From assembly GCA_038124645.1 (NCBI GenBank), contig JAYPCI010000008.1, positions 1-47,990 of the forward strand: 47,990 nucleotides of DNA, written 5' to 3'. Source of the DNA: JAYPCI01 sp038124645. GTDB taxonomy: Bacteria > Pseudomonadota > Alphaproteobacteria > Pelagibacterales > Pelagibacteraceae. The notes below the pieces were generated by a model. That model was given only the letters and a program-made list of their open reading frames with translations, did no database searches and had not been told where the DNA came from. The position numbers were made by a program, and so were the translations under genes. Of the stretch, positions 34,774 through 43,619 are shown piece by piece (positions within the stretch are counted from its first letter, which is position 1; the number at the start of each line of letters is the position of its first letter).

Positions 34774-35930
34774 TTCTTTAAAATACGTTTAATTTCTTTT
34801 TCGGTAAAAGGACGTGGTTTTTTACAGGTACTTTTTATTTTTAAAACTTTATTTGAATTACAAGCTTTCATCGTTGTTTCAATAATATCAAGTATATGCA
34901 AGGCTAAGTTTCCATTACATCGATTTTCAATTTTATTTTCAATCGCATAAATCATTTCCGCTAATCCTGCTCCTCTATAGTTGGCGTTAGTTGGACTTTC
35001 ATTTAATCTTACACTTTGAGATTTAATATTTATTTTACCTAAATGCATCTTATTGGTTTTATATTCTGTCCAGGCACCGACTGGATTTGTATTTATGTAG
35101 ACCGAACCTCCAAACATATTAGGGTCAGTAGCAATCATTGATCCTTTTGATCCGTAAAGTTCAATATGATTGCGTTGGTGTGAAATCACATCAAAAGACA
35201 GCGTAATTTGTATTACTGCTTTATTTTGAAATTCTAAATGTGCAAGATAAGTAGTAGGGCATAAGACTTTAAATTTCTTGCCTTTACGTTTACCAATACC
35301 AATAACTCTTTTATTAAATACTTTCATTGACTGTCCATAAACTTTTTTGGCTGGACCTAAAAGATGAACAAGGGCAGTAAAAAAATATGGACCCATATCA
35401 ATGATGGGACCACCTTCTTTTTTAGCAAACCATGGTTCAGGATTAGGGTGGTAGGATTGTACACCTGGGAAAGCAAAAATCGCATTACCTAAGTTTACTT
35501 TACCAATAATTTTTCTATCTAGTAACGCTCTACATTTTTGTAAACCTCCACCAAGAAACGTATCAGGAGCATTTCCTATGTATAATTTGTTTTTTTTAGA
35601 TAGTTTTAATAGCTCCTTTCCGTCTTTATAATTAATTGCCATGGGTTTCTCAGCGTAAACATGTTTTTTAGCTAAGAGAGATTTTTTTGAAACTTCGTAG
35701 TGAGCTTTTGGAATAGTAAGATTCAAAATTATATCAATGCTGGGATCTTTTAATAAGTCAGAGACCGAAGAGAATTCAATATTGTATTTTTTTGCACACT
35801 TTTTTGCGATTATTTCATTTATATCTGCACATTTAATTATTTGAACATTATTGAAATATTTATGGATTCTAAAATAAGTTTCAGCGATATGACCACATCC
35901 AATAAGCCCAACGTTGTAGACTTTATTCAT
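34770..35930 (-). CDS. Gfo/Idh/MocA-family oxidoreductase
   Basis: The N-terminal loop VGLIGCGHIAETYFRIH and the YAEKPMAIN active-site block define the Rossmann half. EGGPIIDMGPYFFTALVHLL, with the Asp/His region, and HIELYGSKGSMIA define the C-terminal half. Length is 386. It differs clearly from the other two family members here, so it likely handles another sugar or polyol. It shares one base with iolD and follows it on the minus strand. It converges with the ROK kinase gene (4-base overlap). Confidence 0.87.
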   Translation of the reverse strand: MNKVYNVGLIGCGHIAETYFRIHKYFNNVQIIKCADINEIIAKKCAKKYNIEFSSVSDLLKDPSIDIILNLTIPKAHYEVSKKSLLAKKHVYAEKPMAINYKDGKELLKLSKKNKLYIGNAPDTFLGGGLQKCRALLDRKIIGKVNLGNAIFAFPGVQSYHPNPEPWFAKKEGGPIIDMGPYFFTALVHLLGPAKKVYGQSMKVFNKRVIGIGKRKGKKFKVLCPTTYLAHLEFQNKAVIQITLSFDVISHQRNHIELYGSKGSMIATDPNMFGGSVYINTNPVGAWTEYKTNKMHLGKINIKSQSVRLNESPTNANYRGAGLAEMIYAIENKIENRCNGNLALHILDIIETTMKACNSNKVLKIKSTCKKPRPFTEKEIKRILKN

Positions 35931-37774
35931 TAAACTCCTTTACGTTGCTTTTTTTTACCTTCGAGATGGTCTTTTAGAGCTTTTTTATTTTCATTGGTTT
36001 GTGGCAATGACAAAGTTGGACTTTCCCAATATGCCGAACCCTCTAGCCACTGATAACCGTCCGTATGAATTGAAATAACATAAGTTTTTTTTGATTTTTT
36101 TGCACGTTTAAAAGCCTCTTCTAATTCAGAGATTGAATTTACGTGTTCACCGTCAGCACCCATGCTTTTAGCATGGTCTGCAAATTTTACTGGTACTAAA
36201 TTTGTAGTTTTAGAACTTTTTAATAAACAATTAAATTCTTTACCACCTTTGTAGAGTTGAAGTCGGTTGATAACAGCATGTCCACCATTATCACAAACTA
36301 TAATAATAAGTTTATGATCGGTGATTACTGAGCTGTAAATGTCAGAATTGTATAATAAGTAAGAACCATCACCAATAAAGGCAATGACTTCTTTGTTAGG
36401 GTTTGCCATTTTAATACCAAGTGCTCCAGAAATTTCATAACTCATACAACTAAAACCCCATTCGGTTTCATGTGTGTTTAATTCTTTAGGCCGCCAAACT
36501 TGCACCACTTCACCAACCAATCCCCCAGCAGCCGTTACAGCTATGTCATCTGGATCAGCGTTTCGATAAATTGCTCCAACAGCATGAGCATAACTTGGAA
36601 GCTTTTGATTGGTCGGTCCACTTTCTTTATCAACATAATCATTCCAAGATTTTAATTCTTCCTGTGATTTTTTATGCCACGCATCATTCGCTTTCCAATT
36701 ACCTAATGCTTGTGACAATTCATTTAAAGAGACTTTGGCATCCCCAATAACAGCTTGCGCCATATGCTTATTTGCATCAAACCTAGCTGTATTTATGCTA
36801 ACCATTTTGAAATTAGGATTTTCAAAATTTGCCCATGAACCAGTAGTAAAATCTGCTAATTTTGTTCCAACATTTATAGCTAAGTCAGTGAGTTTAGCTA
36901 AATTATTCGCTGCTTTTCCACCCAAACCACCAATAGGTCCTAAGAAATGAGAATGGTCTCGTTTCATTGTTGAATAACCCATGACTGTTTGTGTAACAGG
37001 AATATTATGTTTGATGGCAAAATCAGACAATTCATTCATTGCATCAGAATAAAAAACACCACCACCAGAAATAATGATAGGATTTTTTGATTTTTTAATT
37101 AATTCTGCTGCTAATTTGATTTGATAGTCATCAGGCTTTGGTCGTCTGATAGTATGAATACGTTCTTTAAAAAATTCTTCTGGATACTCATAATTTTCTC
37201 CTTGTACATCCTGACTAAGAGAAATACAGGCAGGACCACAGTCAGCTGGGTCCAACATAACTTCTATTGCTTGAGGTAAACTTGCAATAATTTGCTCTGG
37301 TCTTGTAATCCTATCGAAATATCTAACCACAGGTTTAAAAGCATCGTTTTGGGTAATCCCAGGGTTATTGAAATGCTCAACTTGTTGTAAAACAGGATCG
37401 GGCATTCTATTTGCAAAAGTATCACCTGGTAAAAATAATATTGGTAACCTATTACTCATGGCAACAGCAGCAGCAGTAATCATGTTGGTTGAACCAGGTC
37501 CGACAGAACTTGTTGCTATAAAAATTTGCCTTCTTCTTTTTGCTCTAGCATAAGCGATACCCGTCAAAGCCATGTTTTGCTCATGATGACCTCGCCAAGT
37601 AGGTAGTTCTTTTTGATTTTCTTCTAAGGCTTGACCTAGACAAGCAACGTTACCGTGTCCAAAAATACCAAAAGCCCCTGGAAACAATGGCTCTTTCTTA
37701 CCATCAATTAAAATTTTTTGTTTTGTTAGGAATTTGACTAAAGCGTGCGCACAAGTAAGTTGAATATTTTTCAT
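35930..37774 (-). CDS. iolD: 3D-(3,5/4)-trihydroxycyclohexane-1,2-dione acylhydrolase
   Basis: IolD is a ThDP-dependent enzyme that opens the inositol ring, giving 5-deoxy-D-glucuronate. The catalytic Glu is E65 in TWRGHHEQNMALTGIAYARA. The ThDP-Mg site is IGDGSYLLYNSDIY (467-480), ending with the conserved Asn. HETEWGFSCMSYEISGALG just before it is typical of IolD rather than acetolactate synthase. Length is 614. It is the first gene of a two-gene minus-strand unit and is divergent from the aldehyde dehydrogenase. Confidence 0.94.
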   Translation of the reverse strand: MKNIQLTCAHALVKFLTKQKILIDGKKEPLFPGAFGIFGHGNVACLGQALEENQKELPTWRGHHEQNMALTGIAYARAKRRRQIFIATSSVGPGSTNMITAAAVAMSNRLPILFLPGDTFANRMPDPVLQQVEHFNNPGITQNDAFKPVVRYFDRITRPEQIIASLPQAIEVMLDPADCGPACISLSQDVQGENYEYPEEFFKERIHTIRRPKPDDYQIKLAAELIKKSKNPIIISGGGVFYSDAMNELSDFAIKHNIPVTQTVMGYSTMKRDHSHFLGPIGGLGGKAANNLAKLTDLAINVGTKLADFTTGSWANFENPNFKMVSINTARFDANKHMAQAVIGDAKVSLNELSQALGNWKANDAWHKKSQEELKSWNDYVDKESGPTNQKLPSYAHAVGAIYRNADPDDIAVTAAGGLVGEVVQVWRPKELNTHETEWGFSCMSYEISGALGIKMANPNKEVIAFIGDGSYLLYNSDIYSSVITDHKLIIIVCDNGGHAVINRLQLYKGGKEFNCLLKSSKTTNLVPVKFADHAKSMGADGEHVNSISELEEAFKRAKKSKKTYVISIHTDGYQWLEGSAYWESPTLSLPQTNENKKALKDHLEGKKKQRKGV

Positions 37775-37799
37775 ATATCAAATATATTGCTGACAACGT

Positions 37800-37816
37800 A
37801 TGCAATCATATTGCAT
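37800..37816. promoter_or_regulatory. candidate operator in the iolD/aldehyde dehydrogenase divergent promoter
   Basis: A perfect palindrome, ATGCAAT-CAT-ATTGCAT (7-base arms, 3-base centre), lies in the 58-base spacer between the two divergent starts. An extra ATTGC at 37786-37790 forms a second inverted pairing with GCAAT at 37802-37806. Any promoter for either gene must overlap this element. The shape suggests a dimeric helix-turn-helix repressor site. No LacI, GntR or RpiR regulator gene is in the window. Confidence 0.55.
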
Positions 37817-37832
37817 TAATCAATAAAAAATT

Positions 37833-39275
37833 ATGTACGAAAAATTTGGTCAATTTATCGATGGTAAGTGGCAGCAGTCCGAGAGCGGTCAAACTTATGA
37901 TGTTATAAATCCAGCAACAGAGGAAGTACTAGGTAAAGCTTCTAAAGCAAACAGTAAAGATGTTGAGAAAGCACTTAAATCTGCTCAAAAAGGACTAGAG
38001 ATTTGGAGAAACACGCCACCTTGGGAACGAGCAAAAGTTATTAGAAAAATTGCTGATCTCATCAGACAAAGAATGGAGATCATTTCAAAATGGTTAACAC
38101 TAGAAGTAGGCAAACCCTTACACGAAGGTCCTGGAGAAATAGGCGGTGCAGCAGATATATTTGAATGGAACTCAGAAGAGACAAAAAGAATTTATGGAGA
38201 AACACTGCAGAGTAGATTTCCCAATACTAGAATTCACATTTATTACCAACCGGTTGGTGTTGTTGCTGCTTTAATACCATGGAATTTTCCAATTATTTTA
38301 GCCTCAAGAAAAATTTCAACTGCTTTAGCTGCTGGTTGTTCGGTAATAGTCAAACCAGATGTAATAACACCAGGGTGCGTTATGGAGTTGGTTGATATTT
38401 GTAGAGAAGCAGGTGTCCCTCCGGGAGTAGTAAATCTTTTATCAGGTGATCCCGCAGAAATATCTGATTTACTTTTATCATCTGATATAGTTAAAAAAGT
38501 TTCAATTACTGGATCAACTAGAGTAGGAAAATTAATTCTAAAAAAAGCTGCAGATAAAGTGCAAAGAGTTACTATGGAACTTAGTGGACATTCACCATTT
38601 ATAGTCTTTGATGATGTTGATGTAGACAAAGTCACTGACATGGCTATAACAGCAAAATTTAGAAACAATGGTCAAGTTTGTATATCACCAAATAGATTTT
38701 ACATTCATAAGAAGAAGAAAGACGAATTTACTGATAAATTAGTTAGCAAAGTAAAAAAACTAAAAATAGGCAATGGCATGGATAAAGATGTAATTTTAGG
38801 TCCACTTACTACACGAAAAAGACTAGAAGAAATTGAGACATTAGTTGAAAAAACAAAAAAAGAAGGTGCAGAAGTTTTATGTGGTGGAAAAAGACCTGCT
38901 GGCTTTAATAAAGGATATTATTATGAGCCAACGGTCTTTGATAATGTCCAAGATAATTTTACTATCATTCGCGAAGAACCTTTTGGTCCTCTAGTACCAT
39001 TATTAACCTTTTCAGATTTTGACGAGGTTGTTGCTCGTGCTAATAACCACGAACTTGGTTTATGCAGTTATGTTTACACTAACAATATGGAAAAAGCTCA
39101 TCGTTGTACTGAACTTATGGAAACAGGTTGTGTTGCTTTAAACACTCCGGCTGTCGCGGTTGCGGAAGCGCCTTTTGGAGGTATTAAGCAAACTGGTTAT
39201 GGTCGAGAAGGTGGTTCACAAGCAATTAAAGATTATCTAAATATTAAATATACTCATTTCGGTATCTCTTACTAA
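37833..39275 (+). CDS. NAD(P)+-dependent aldehyde/semialdehyde dehydrogenase
   Basis: This 480-residue ALDH has GVVAALIPWNFPIILASRKI, ITGSTRVGK, catalytic E249 in TMELSGHSPF and catalytic C283 in NNGQVCISPNRF. E249 marks a hydrolytic ALDH producing a free acid, unlike CoA-acylating IolA/MmsA, which lack this Glu. The closest functional groups are succinate-semialdehyde and related semialdehyde dehydrogenases. The usual K-P-A/S motif reads KPDVITP. It is divergent from iolD and 2 bases ahead of the aldolase gene, suggesting linked steps. Confidence 0.9.
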   Translation: MYEKFGQFIDGKWQQSESGQTYDVINPATEEVLGKASKANSKDVEKALKSAQKGLEIWRNTPPWERAKVIRKIADLIRQRMEIISKWLTLEVGKPLHEGPGEIGGAADIFEWNSEETKRIYGETLQSRFPNTRIHIYYQPVGVVAALIPWNFPIILASRKISTALAAGCSVIVKPDVITPGCVMELVDICREAGVPPGVVNLLSGDPAEISDLLLSSDIVKKVSITGSTRVGKLILKKAADKVQRVTMELSGHSPFIVFDDVDVDKVTDMAITAKFRNNGQVCISPNRFYIHKKKKDEFTDKLVSKVKKLKIGNGMDKDVILGPLTTRKRLEEIETLVEKTKKEGAEVLCGGKRPAGFNKGYYYEPTVFDNVQDNFTIIREEPFGPLVPLLTFSDFDEVVARANNHELGLCSYVYTNNMEKAHRCTELMETGCVALNTPAVAVAEAPFGGIKQTGYGREGGSQAIKDYLNIKYTHFGISY

Positions 39276-39277
39276 TA

Positions 39278-40066
39278 ATGAGAAAAAATAAACTTAAAGA
39301 AAAACTTTTAAAGGGCGAGTCAGTTGTTAACGGTTGGCTTCAGATACCTAGTTCATTTTCTGCTGAAGTAATGGCTAAACAAGGATGGGATTCTATTACG
39401 ATGGATCTTCAGCATGGAGTTATTGATTACCCTAATGCTTTACAAATGTTACAGGCGATATCAACCACTGAAACTGTACCAATGGCTAGAGTCAATTGGA
39501 ACGAACCAGGTCAAATTATGAAAATATTAGATGCTGGATGCTACGGTGTTATATGTCCCATGGTAAGTAACCGTCAACAAGCAGAGAATTTTGTCGGCGC
39601 TTGTCTTTATCCGCCAAAAGGATATCGAAGTTTTGGTCCTATTAGAGGGTTGCTCTATGGGGGAGCTGACTACGGTAAACATGCAAATGATGAAATTTTA
39701 AAATTTGCGATGATTGAAACCAAGGAAGCCTTAGACAAATTAGATGAAATAATGTCTACACCTGGTTTAGATGGAATATATATAGGTCCAGCAGATCTAA
39801 GTTTAGCTATCGGAGCCGAACCAAGTTTTGATAAACCGGAAGGCGATAAAGTTTATGATACGATTATGAAAATTTTAGAGCATGCTAAAAAAAATAAGGT
39901 TATTCCGGGTATTCATAATGGAACAGCAGCTTATGCCAAAAAAATGATCAACAAAGGTTTTCAGTTAGTAACCGTTGGCTCTGATCAAAGATTGATGACT
40001 TCAGCCGCTCAAAGTGAATTAAGCATTATTAAGGATCTTAAAAAAACAACTTCAAAAACCTACTAG
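39278..40066 (+). CDS. HpcH/HpaI-family class II aldolase
   Basis: These metal-dependent aldolases cleave 2-keto-4-hydroxy acids into pyruvate (or hydroxypyruvate) and an aldehyde. Active-site blocks are TMDLQHGVIDY (base His), PMARVNWNEP (Arg), FAMIETKEALDKLDEI (metal Glu) and IYIGPADLSLAIG (metal Asp). Length is 262. Relatives include 2-dehydro-3-deoxyglucarate aldolase (GarL) and HpaI. It follows the ALDH after 2 bases. With the GarR-like reductase 10 kb upstream it makes a sugar-acid cleavage set. Confidence 0.9.
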   Translation: MRKNKLKEKLLKGESVVNGWLQIPSSFSAEVMAKQGWDSITMDLQHGVIDYPNALQMLQAISTTETVPMARVNWNEPGQIMKILDAGCYGVICPMVSNRQQAENFVGACLYPPKGYRSFGPIRGLLYGGADYGKHANDEILKFAMIETKEALDKLDEIMSTPGLDGIYIGPADLSLAIGAEPSFDKPEGDKVYDTIMKILEHAKKNKVIPGIHNGTAAYAKKMINKGFQLVTVGSDQRLMTSAAQSELSIIKDLKKTTSKTY

Positions 40067-40072
40067 TAGAGA

Positions 40073-40315
40073 ATGACCTACTATGTCTATATGTTAAAGA
40101 CAACAAAAGGTAAATCTTATACTTATGTGGGTTATACAAAAAATCTATCAAAAAGAATCAAACTTCATAATGCTGGCAAAGGAGCAAAATTTACTAGAGG
40201 TCGTCAGTGGAGGTTAATTTTTAAGGAAAAATGTAGAACAAAATCTGAGGCAATTTCTAGAGAATATTATATAAAACACAATAAGACTTTAAGAAATAAA
40301 ATTAAAAACAAATGA
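40073..40315 (+). CDS. GIY-YIG domain protein (YhbQ/UPF0213 type)
   Basis: An 80-residue single-domain nuclease-superfamily protein. YVYMLKTTKGKSYTYVGYTK contains the GIY/YIG-like strands, LSKRIKLHNAG supplies the catalytic Arg helix, and KGAKFTRGRQW and EYYIKH with the Glu complete the site. Such small proteins are common, and their physiological substrate is not settled. It overlaps the glycosyltransferase gene by four bases. Confidence 0.85.
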   Translation: MTYYVYMLKTTKGKSYTYVGYTKNLSKRIKLHNAGKGAKFTRGRQWRLIFKEKCRTKSEAISREYYIKHNKTLRNKIKNK

Positions 40316-42314
40316 AAATTTCTATTTTATTACCTTATAAAGAAAATTTTTCACCTGAATATGCTGGTGCCGTATCCCTTTTTGTCAANNNNNNNNNNNN
40401 NNNNNNNNNNNNNNNNNNNNNNNNNNNNNNNNNNNNNNNNNNNNNNNNNNNNNNNNNNNNNNNNNNNNNNNNNNNNNNNNNNNNNNNNATTTACCAAAAA
40501 AAATCTACATAATATACTTTCACAATGACCCCATTAGCATGCTTGGCTCAAAGACCGTAGAAGATCGAAAATTTTTGTTAAAAAATTGTTACAAAATTTT
40601 ATTTAACAGCAATTGGTCAAAACAAAGATTTTTACAAGGGATGCAAGGGAAATTTATAAATAGTGAAAAACTTCAAGTCGTCTACCAATCAACCAAAAAA
40701 CAAAAAATTAATTTTAGTCAAAAAAAGAAATGGATTACTTTTGTTGGTAAACTCAATAAAGCAAAAGGTTATGATATTTTTGGAAATGCTGTTTTAAAAA
40801 TATTAAAAAAATATAAAGATTGGCATGCTAATGTAATAGGTGATGAAGAGAGGGAAAGAATAAACTTTAAGCACCCAAGAATTAAAAATTACGGATTTCT
40901 TAATCACAATAAAGTTATTAATGTTTACAAAAAAACAAGTATCGCTGTTATTTGTTCAAGATGGGAAGAGCCTTTTGGTCGAACCAGCTTAGAGTCTGCC
41001 GCAAATGGTTGTGCAACAATTATCAGTAATCGTGGAGGATTACCTGAAACCGTTTCTAATCCTATTATATTAAAGAATTTAAATACTAAGTCCTTATATC
41101 AAGCTATAGAAAAACTTATTAAAGATAAAAAGTTAAGAGCATCTTTACAAAAGTTAAGTTACAGAAGTTTTTATCTTACTAATAAGTATGTTACGAAATT
41201 GTTAGATGAAATTAGAGATAAGAAATTTAGAGTAAATGGGTTTATTAATAAGTCAAATAAGTCACTTAGAATTTTACATGTTACTAATTTTAATGAAAGA
41301 CATGATGGTCGCTTATTTTTTAACACGGGCAGAAGATTGAATAATGGTTTCATTCGATTAGGTCATAGCATTTTAGAATTTAGTGATAGAGACATACAAA
41401 AATACTATAAGAATGTTAGAGATTTTTCCGGCGCTAAAGCCCTAAACGATAAATTAAAAAAGACTTGCTATAATTTTAGGCCAGACCTTATAGTTTTAGG
41501 ACATGCTGATTTAGTAGCAGAGAGTACATTAAATGAGCTAAAAGATGATTATCCTGATTTAAAAATATGTCAGTGGTTTTTAGATCCATTAAATGTGGAT
41601 GGACCTGACTATCAAAGAAATAAAAATCGTATTCTTGATAAATCATCAGTTATTGAAGCTAATTTTTTAACTACTTCTCCTGCAGTTTTAAAATTTTTAC
41701 CAAAGCAAGTTTCAAATAATTTTATACCTAATCCTGCAGATCCTTCATTTGAAATCTTGAATAATTATGAAAAGGATTGCAGCATGGATGTGTTTTTTGC
41801 TTTAAGTCATGGTGTCCATAGAGGAATTCTTAAACGAGGAAAATATGACGAACGGGCTGATTTCATTAATAAATTAATTTCACATACCTCAAATGTAAAA
41901 TTTGATATTTATGGTTTAAACAAAGCGCAACCCATTTGGGCTGACCATTATTTTAAAACAATTTCTAATTCAAAAATGGGACTAAACTTGAGTAGGGGCG
42001 AACCTATAAAATATTATAGTAGCGATCGTATTACTCAAATCATCGGCAATGGTTTGGTGACTTTGATTGATGAAAAAACTCAATATTCAGATTTTTTTAA
42101 CAATAAAGAAATGGTGTTTTATAAAAATATAAATGATTTATCTGAAAAAATTATGAAGATTTCTCGAGATGAAAAATTGAGAAAACAAATAGCCAAAAAT
42201 GGTAAAGATAAATACATGAAATATTTTAATTCAAATTTAGTTGCTGAATTTATCATCAATAAAACATTTGATATCAATCGAAAAAACCATAAAAAATTCA
42301 TCTGGAGCAGATGA
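40312..42314 (+). CDS. two-domain glycosyltransferase, interrupted by an assembly gap
   Basis: The N-terminus MKISILLPYKENFSPEYAGA runs into 100 N. After the gap the open frame resumes at 40491 as LPKKIYIIYFHNDP, 607 residues to the stop. Residues after the gap contain a GT4 domain with the donor-binding EEPFGRTSLESAANG and RGGLPE blocks. A second half follows from about 41260 (LRILHVTNFNERHDGRLFF) resembling CgeB-type glycosyltransferases. So it is probably a fusion of two transferases, likely for surface glycans. An ATG at 40539 is an internal Met, not the start. Confidence 0.8.
40389..40488. other. assembly gap (100 N)
   Basis: Exactly 100 N inside the N-terminal domain of the glycosyltransferase gene. 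The frames before and after differ at this length, so it is a placeholder. By comparison with GT4 N-terminal domains, several tens of residues are probably missing. Confidence 0.95.
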
Positions 42315-43081
42315 GTAATTACATTAGAATATTGGGTTCTGGTAGTTCCTTAGGTTCACCTTGGATAACTGGTCATTGGGGTTTTTTAAAAAAAAAAAAC
42401 AATAAAAATATTAGAACACGATGTTCTGCTTACATTCAATACAAAAATTTGTCGATTTTAATTGATACATCACCTGACATAAAAAAACAATTTCTAAATA
42501 ACAAAATTAAAAATCTTGATGCAGTTTTGTTCACTCATGAACATGCAGATCAAACATCAGGAATTTTTGAACTAAGACCCTATTTATGGAAAAATAAAAA
42601 AAAAATGAAAATGTATGGATCTGAACGTACAATGAAAACACTTAAGAAAAATTATGATTATATTTTTAAAGCAAAACAGGGATACTTACCTATAGCCACA
42701 AGTCATATAATTAAAAGTAAAGTTTCAATTAAAAAAGGTAATACGAAAATTAATTTTCAGTGTTTTGAGGTAAAACACGGAGAAATTACCTCTACCGCTT
42801 ATGTTTTCAATAAATTGGCTTATATAAGTGATTGTAAGAATGTGGATCGAAAACATTATAAATATTTAGATAAATTAAATTTATTAATCATAGATTGTCT
42901 TAAATTTAAATCTCATCCAGGACATTTTAGCTTTGAAGAGTCTATTGAGTTTGCTAAGAAAATTAATGCTAAAAAAACAGTTCTTACAAATCTCCATGTC
43001 GATCTCGATTATGATTTTTTGTTAAAAAATACACCTAAAAACTTTTATCCAGCTTACGACGGGATGAAACTTAATTTTTGA
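42311..43081 (+). CDS. PhnP-like metallo-beta-lactamase-fold hydrolase
   Basis: The start IRILGSGSSLGSPWITGHWG, RTRCSAYI and LIDTSPDIKKQ are typical of the PhnP-like MBL phosphodiesterases that often follow tatD. Metal ligands are H76 and H78 and D80 in THEHADQ, an H-G in VKHGEIT, D in ISDCKN and H in TNLHVDLDY. The usual H-x-H-x-D-H motif ends in Gln here (Q81), so one ligand of the second metal is replaced. Length is 256. It overlaps the glycosyltransferase by four bases and the convergent peroxidase gene by 11. Confidence 0.85.
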   Translation: MSNYIRILGSGSSLGSPWITGHWGFLKKKNNKNIRTRCSAYIQYKNLSILIDTSPDIKKQFLNNKIKNLDAVLFTHEHADQTSGIFELRPYLWKNKKKMKMYGSERTMKTLKKNYDYIFKAKQGYLPIATSHIIKSKVSIKKGNTKINFQCFEVKHGEITSTAYVFNKLAYISDCKNVDRKHYKYLDKLNLLIIDCLKFKSHPGHFSFEESIEFAKKINAKKTVLTNLHVDLDYDFLLKNTPKNFYPAYDGMKLNF

Positions 43082-43619
43082 TTTGATCTTCTATATATTT
43101 TACAAATGATTTAGAGGAAGGGTTTGTGATCGAAGAGAATGTTTTATCTACTTTTCCTTCTTTATTAATGATTATTTTATGAAAGTTCCATTTTGGCACC
43201 GCTCCAATTCCATGATTTTCTTTTGCCCATTTAAATAAAGGATGAGCATTATCACCGATGACATCAACTTTCTCCGTCATCGGAAAAGTAATGTTAAAAT
43301 TAGTTTCGCAAAATTCTTTAATTTCTGCATTAGTTCCTGGTTCTTGCCTAAAATTATTGCTTGGCACACCCAGCACAACTAAGTCAAAGGATTTATATTT
43401 ATCCCATAATGCCTGTAAATCTTCATATTGATTAGTAAATCCACATCTACTTGCTACATTAGTAATTAAGATTACTTTGTTTTTGTAATCACTTAATTTT
43501 ATTTCTTGATCGCCCTCTAAGCTTTTAAATGAAAAATCATAAACCAATTGTTTATATGAAGCCTGAGCAGTTTTAAAAAAAGAAAACATGATAAATAATG
43601 CTATTAGTATTTTTTTCAT
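43071..43619 (-). CDS. exported glutathione peroxidase-family protein
   Basis: The first 20 residues form a signal peptide (cleavage after AQA), so it acts in the periplasm. The thiol peroxidase core has peroxidatic C59 in NVASRCGFTNQYEDLQALW, the block VLGVPSNNFRQEPG, FPMTEKVDV and the Trp-Asn in PKWNFHK. The conserved Gln of the GPx tetrad (PSNQF) is Asn (N89). There is no obvious resolving Cys at the thioredoxin-GPx position; a Cys at about 103 may substitute. Length is 182. It is last in the pfkA-nhaA minus-strand run. Confidence 0.88.
   Translation of the reverse strand: MKKILIALFIMFSFFKTAQASYKQLVYDFSFKSLEGDQEIKLSDYKNKVILITNVASRCGFTNQYEDLQALWDKYKSFDLVVLGVPSNNFRQEPGTNAEIKEFCETNFNITFPMTEKVDVIGDNAHPLFKWAKENHGIGAVPKWNFHKIIINKEGKVDKTFSSITNPSSKSFVKYIEDQIKN

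Noticed and set aside
38243..38668. 141-codon open frame on the minus strand inside the aldehyde dehydrogenase gene
   Set aside because: It lies wholly opposite a strongly conserved catalytic region and its translation has no recognisable motif. It is a shadow of the real gene.
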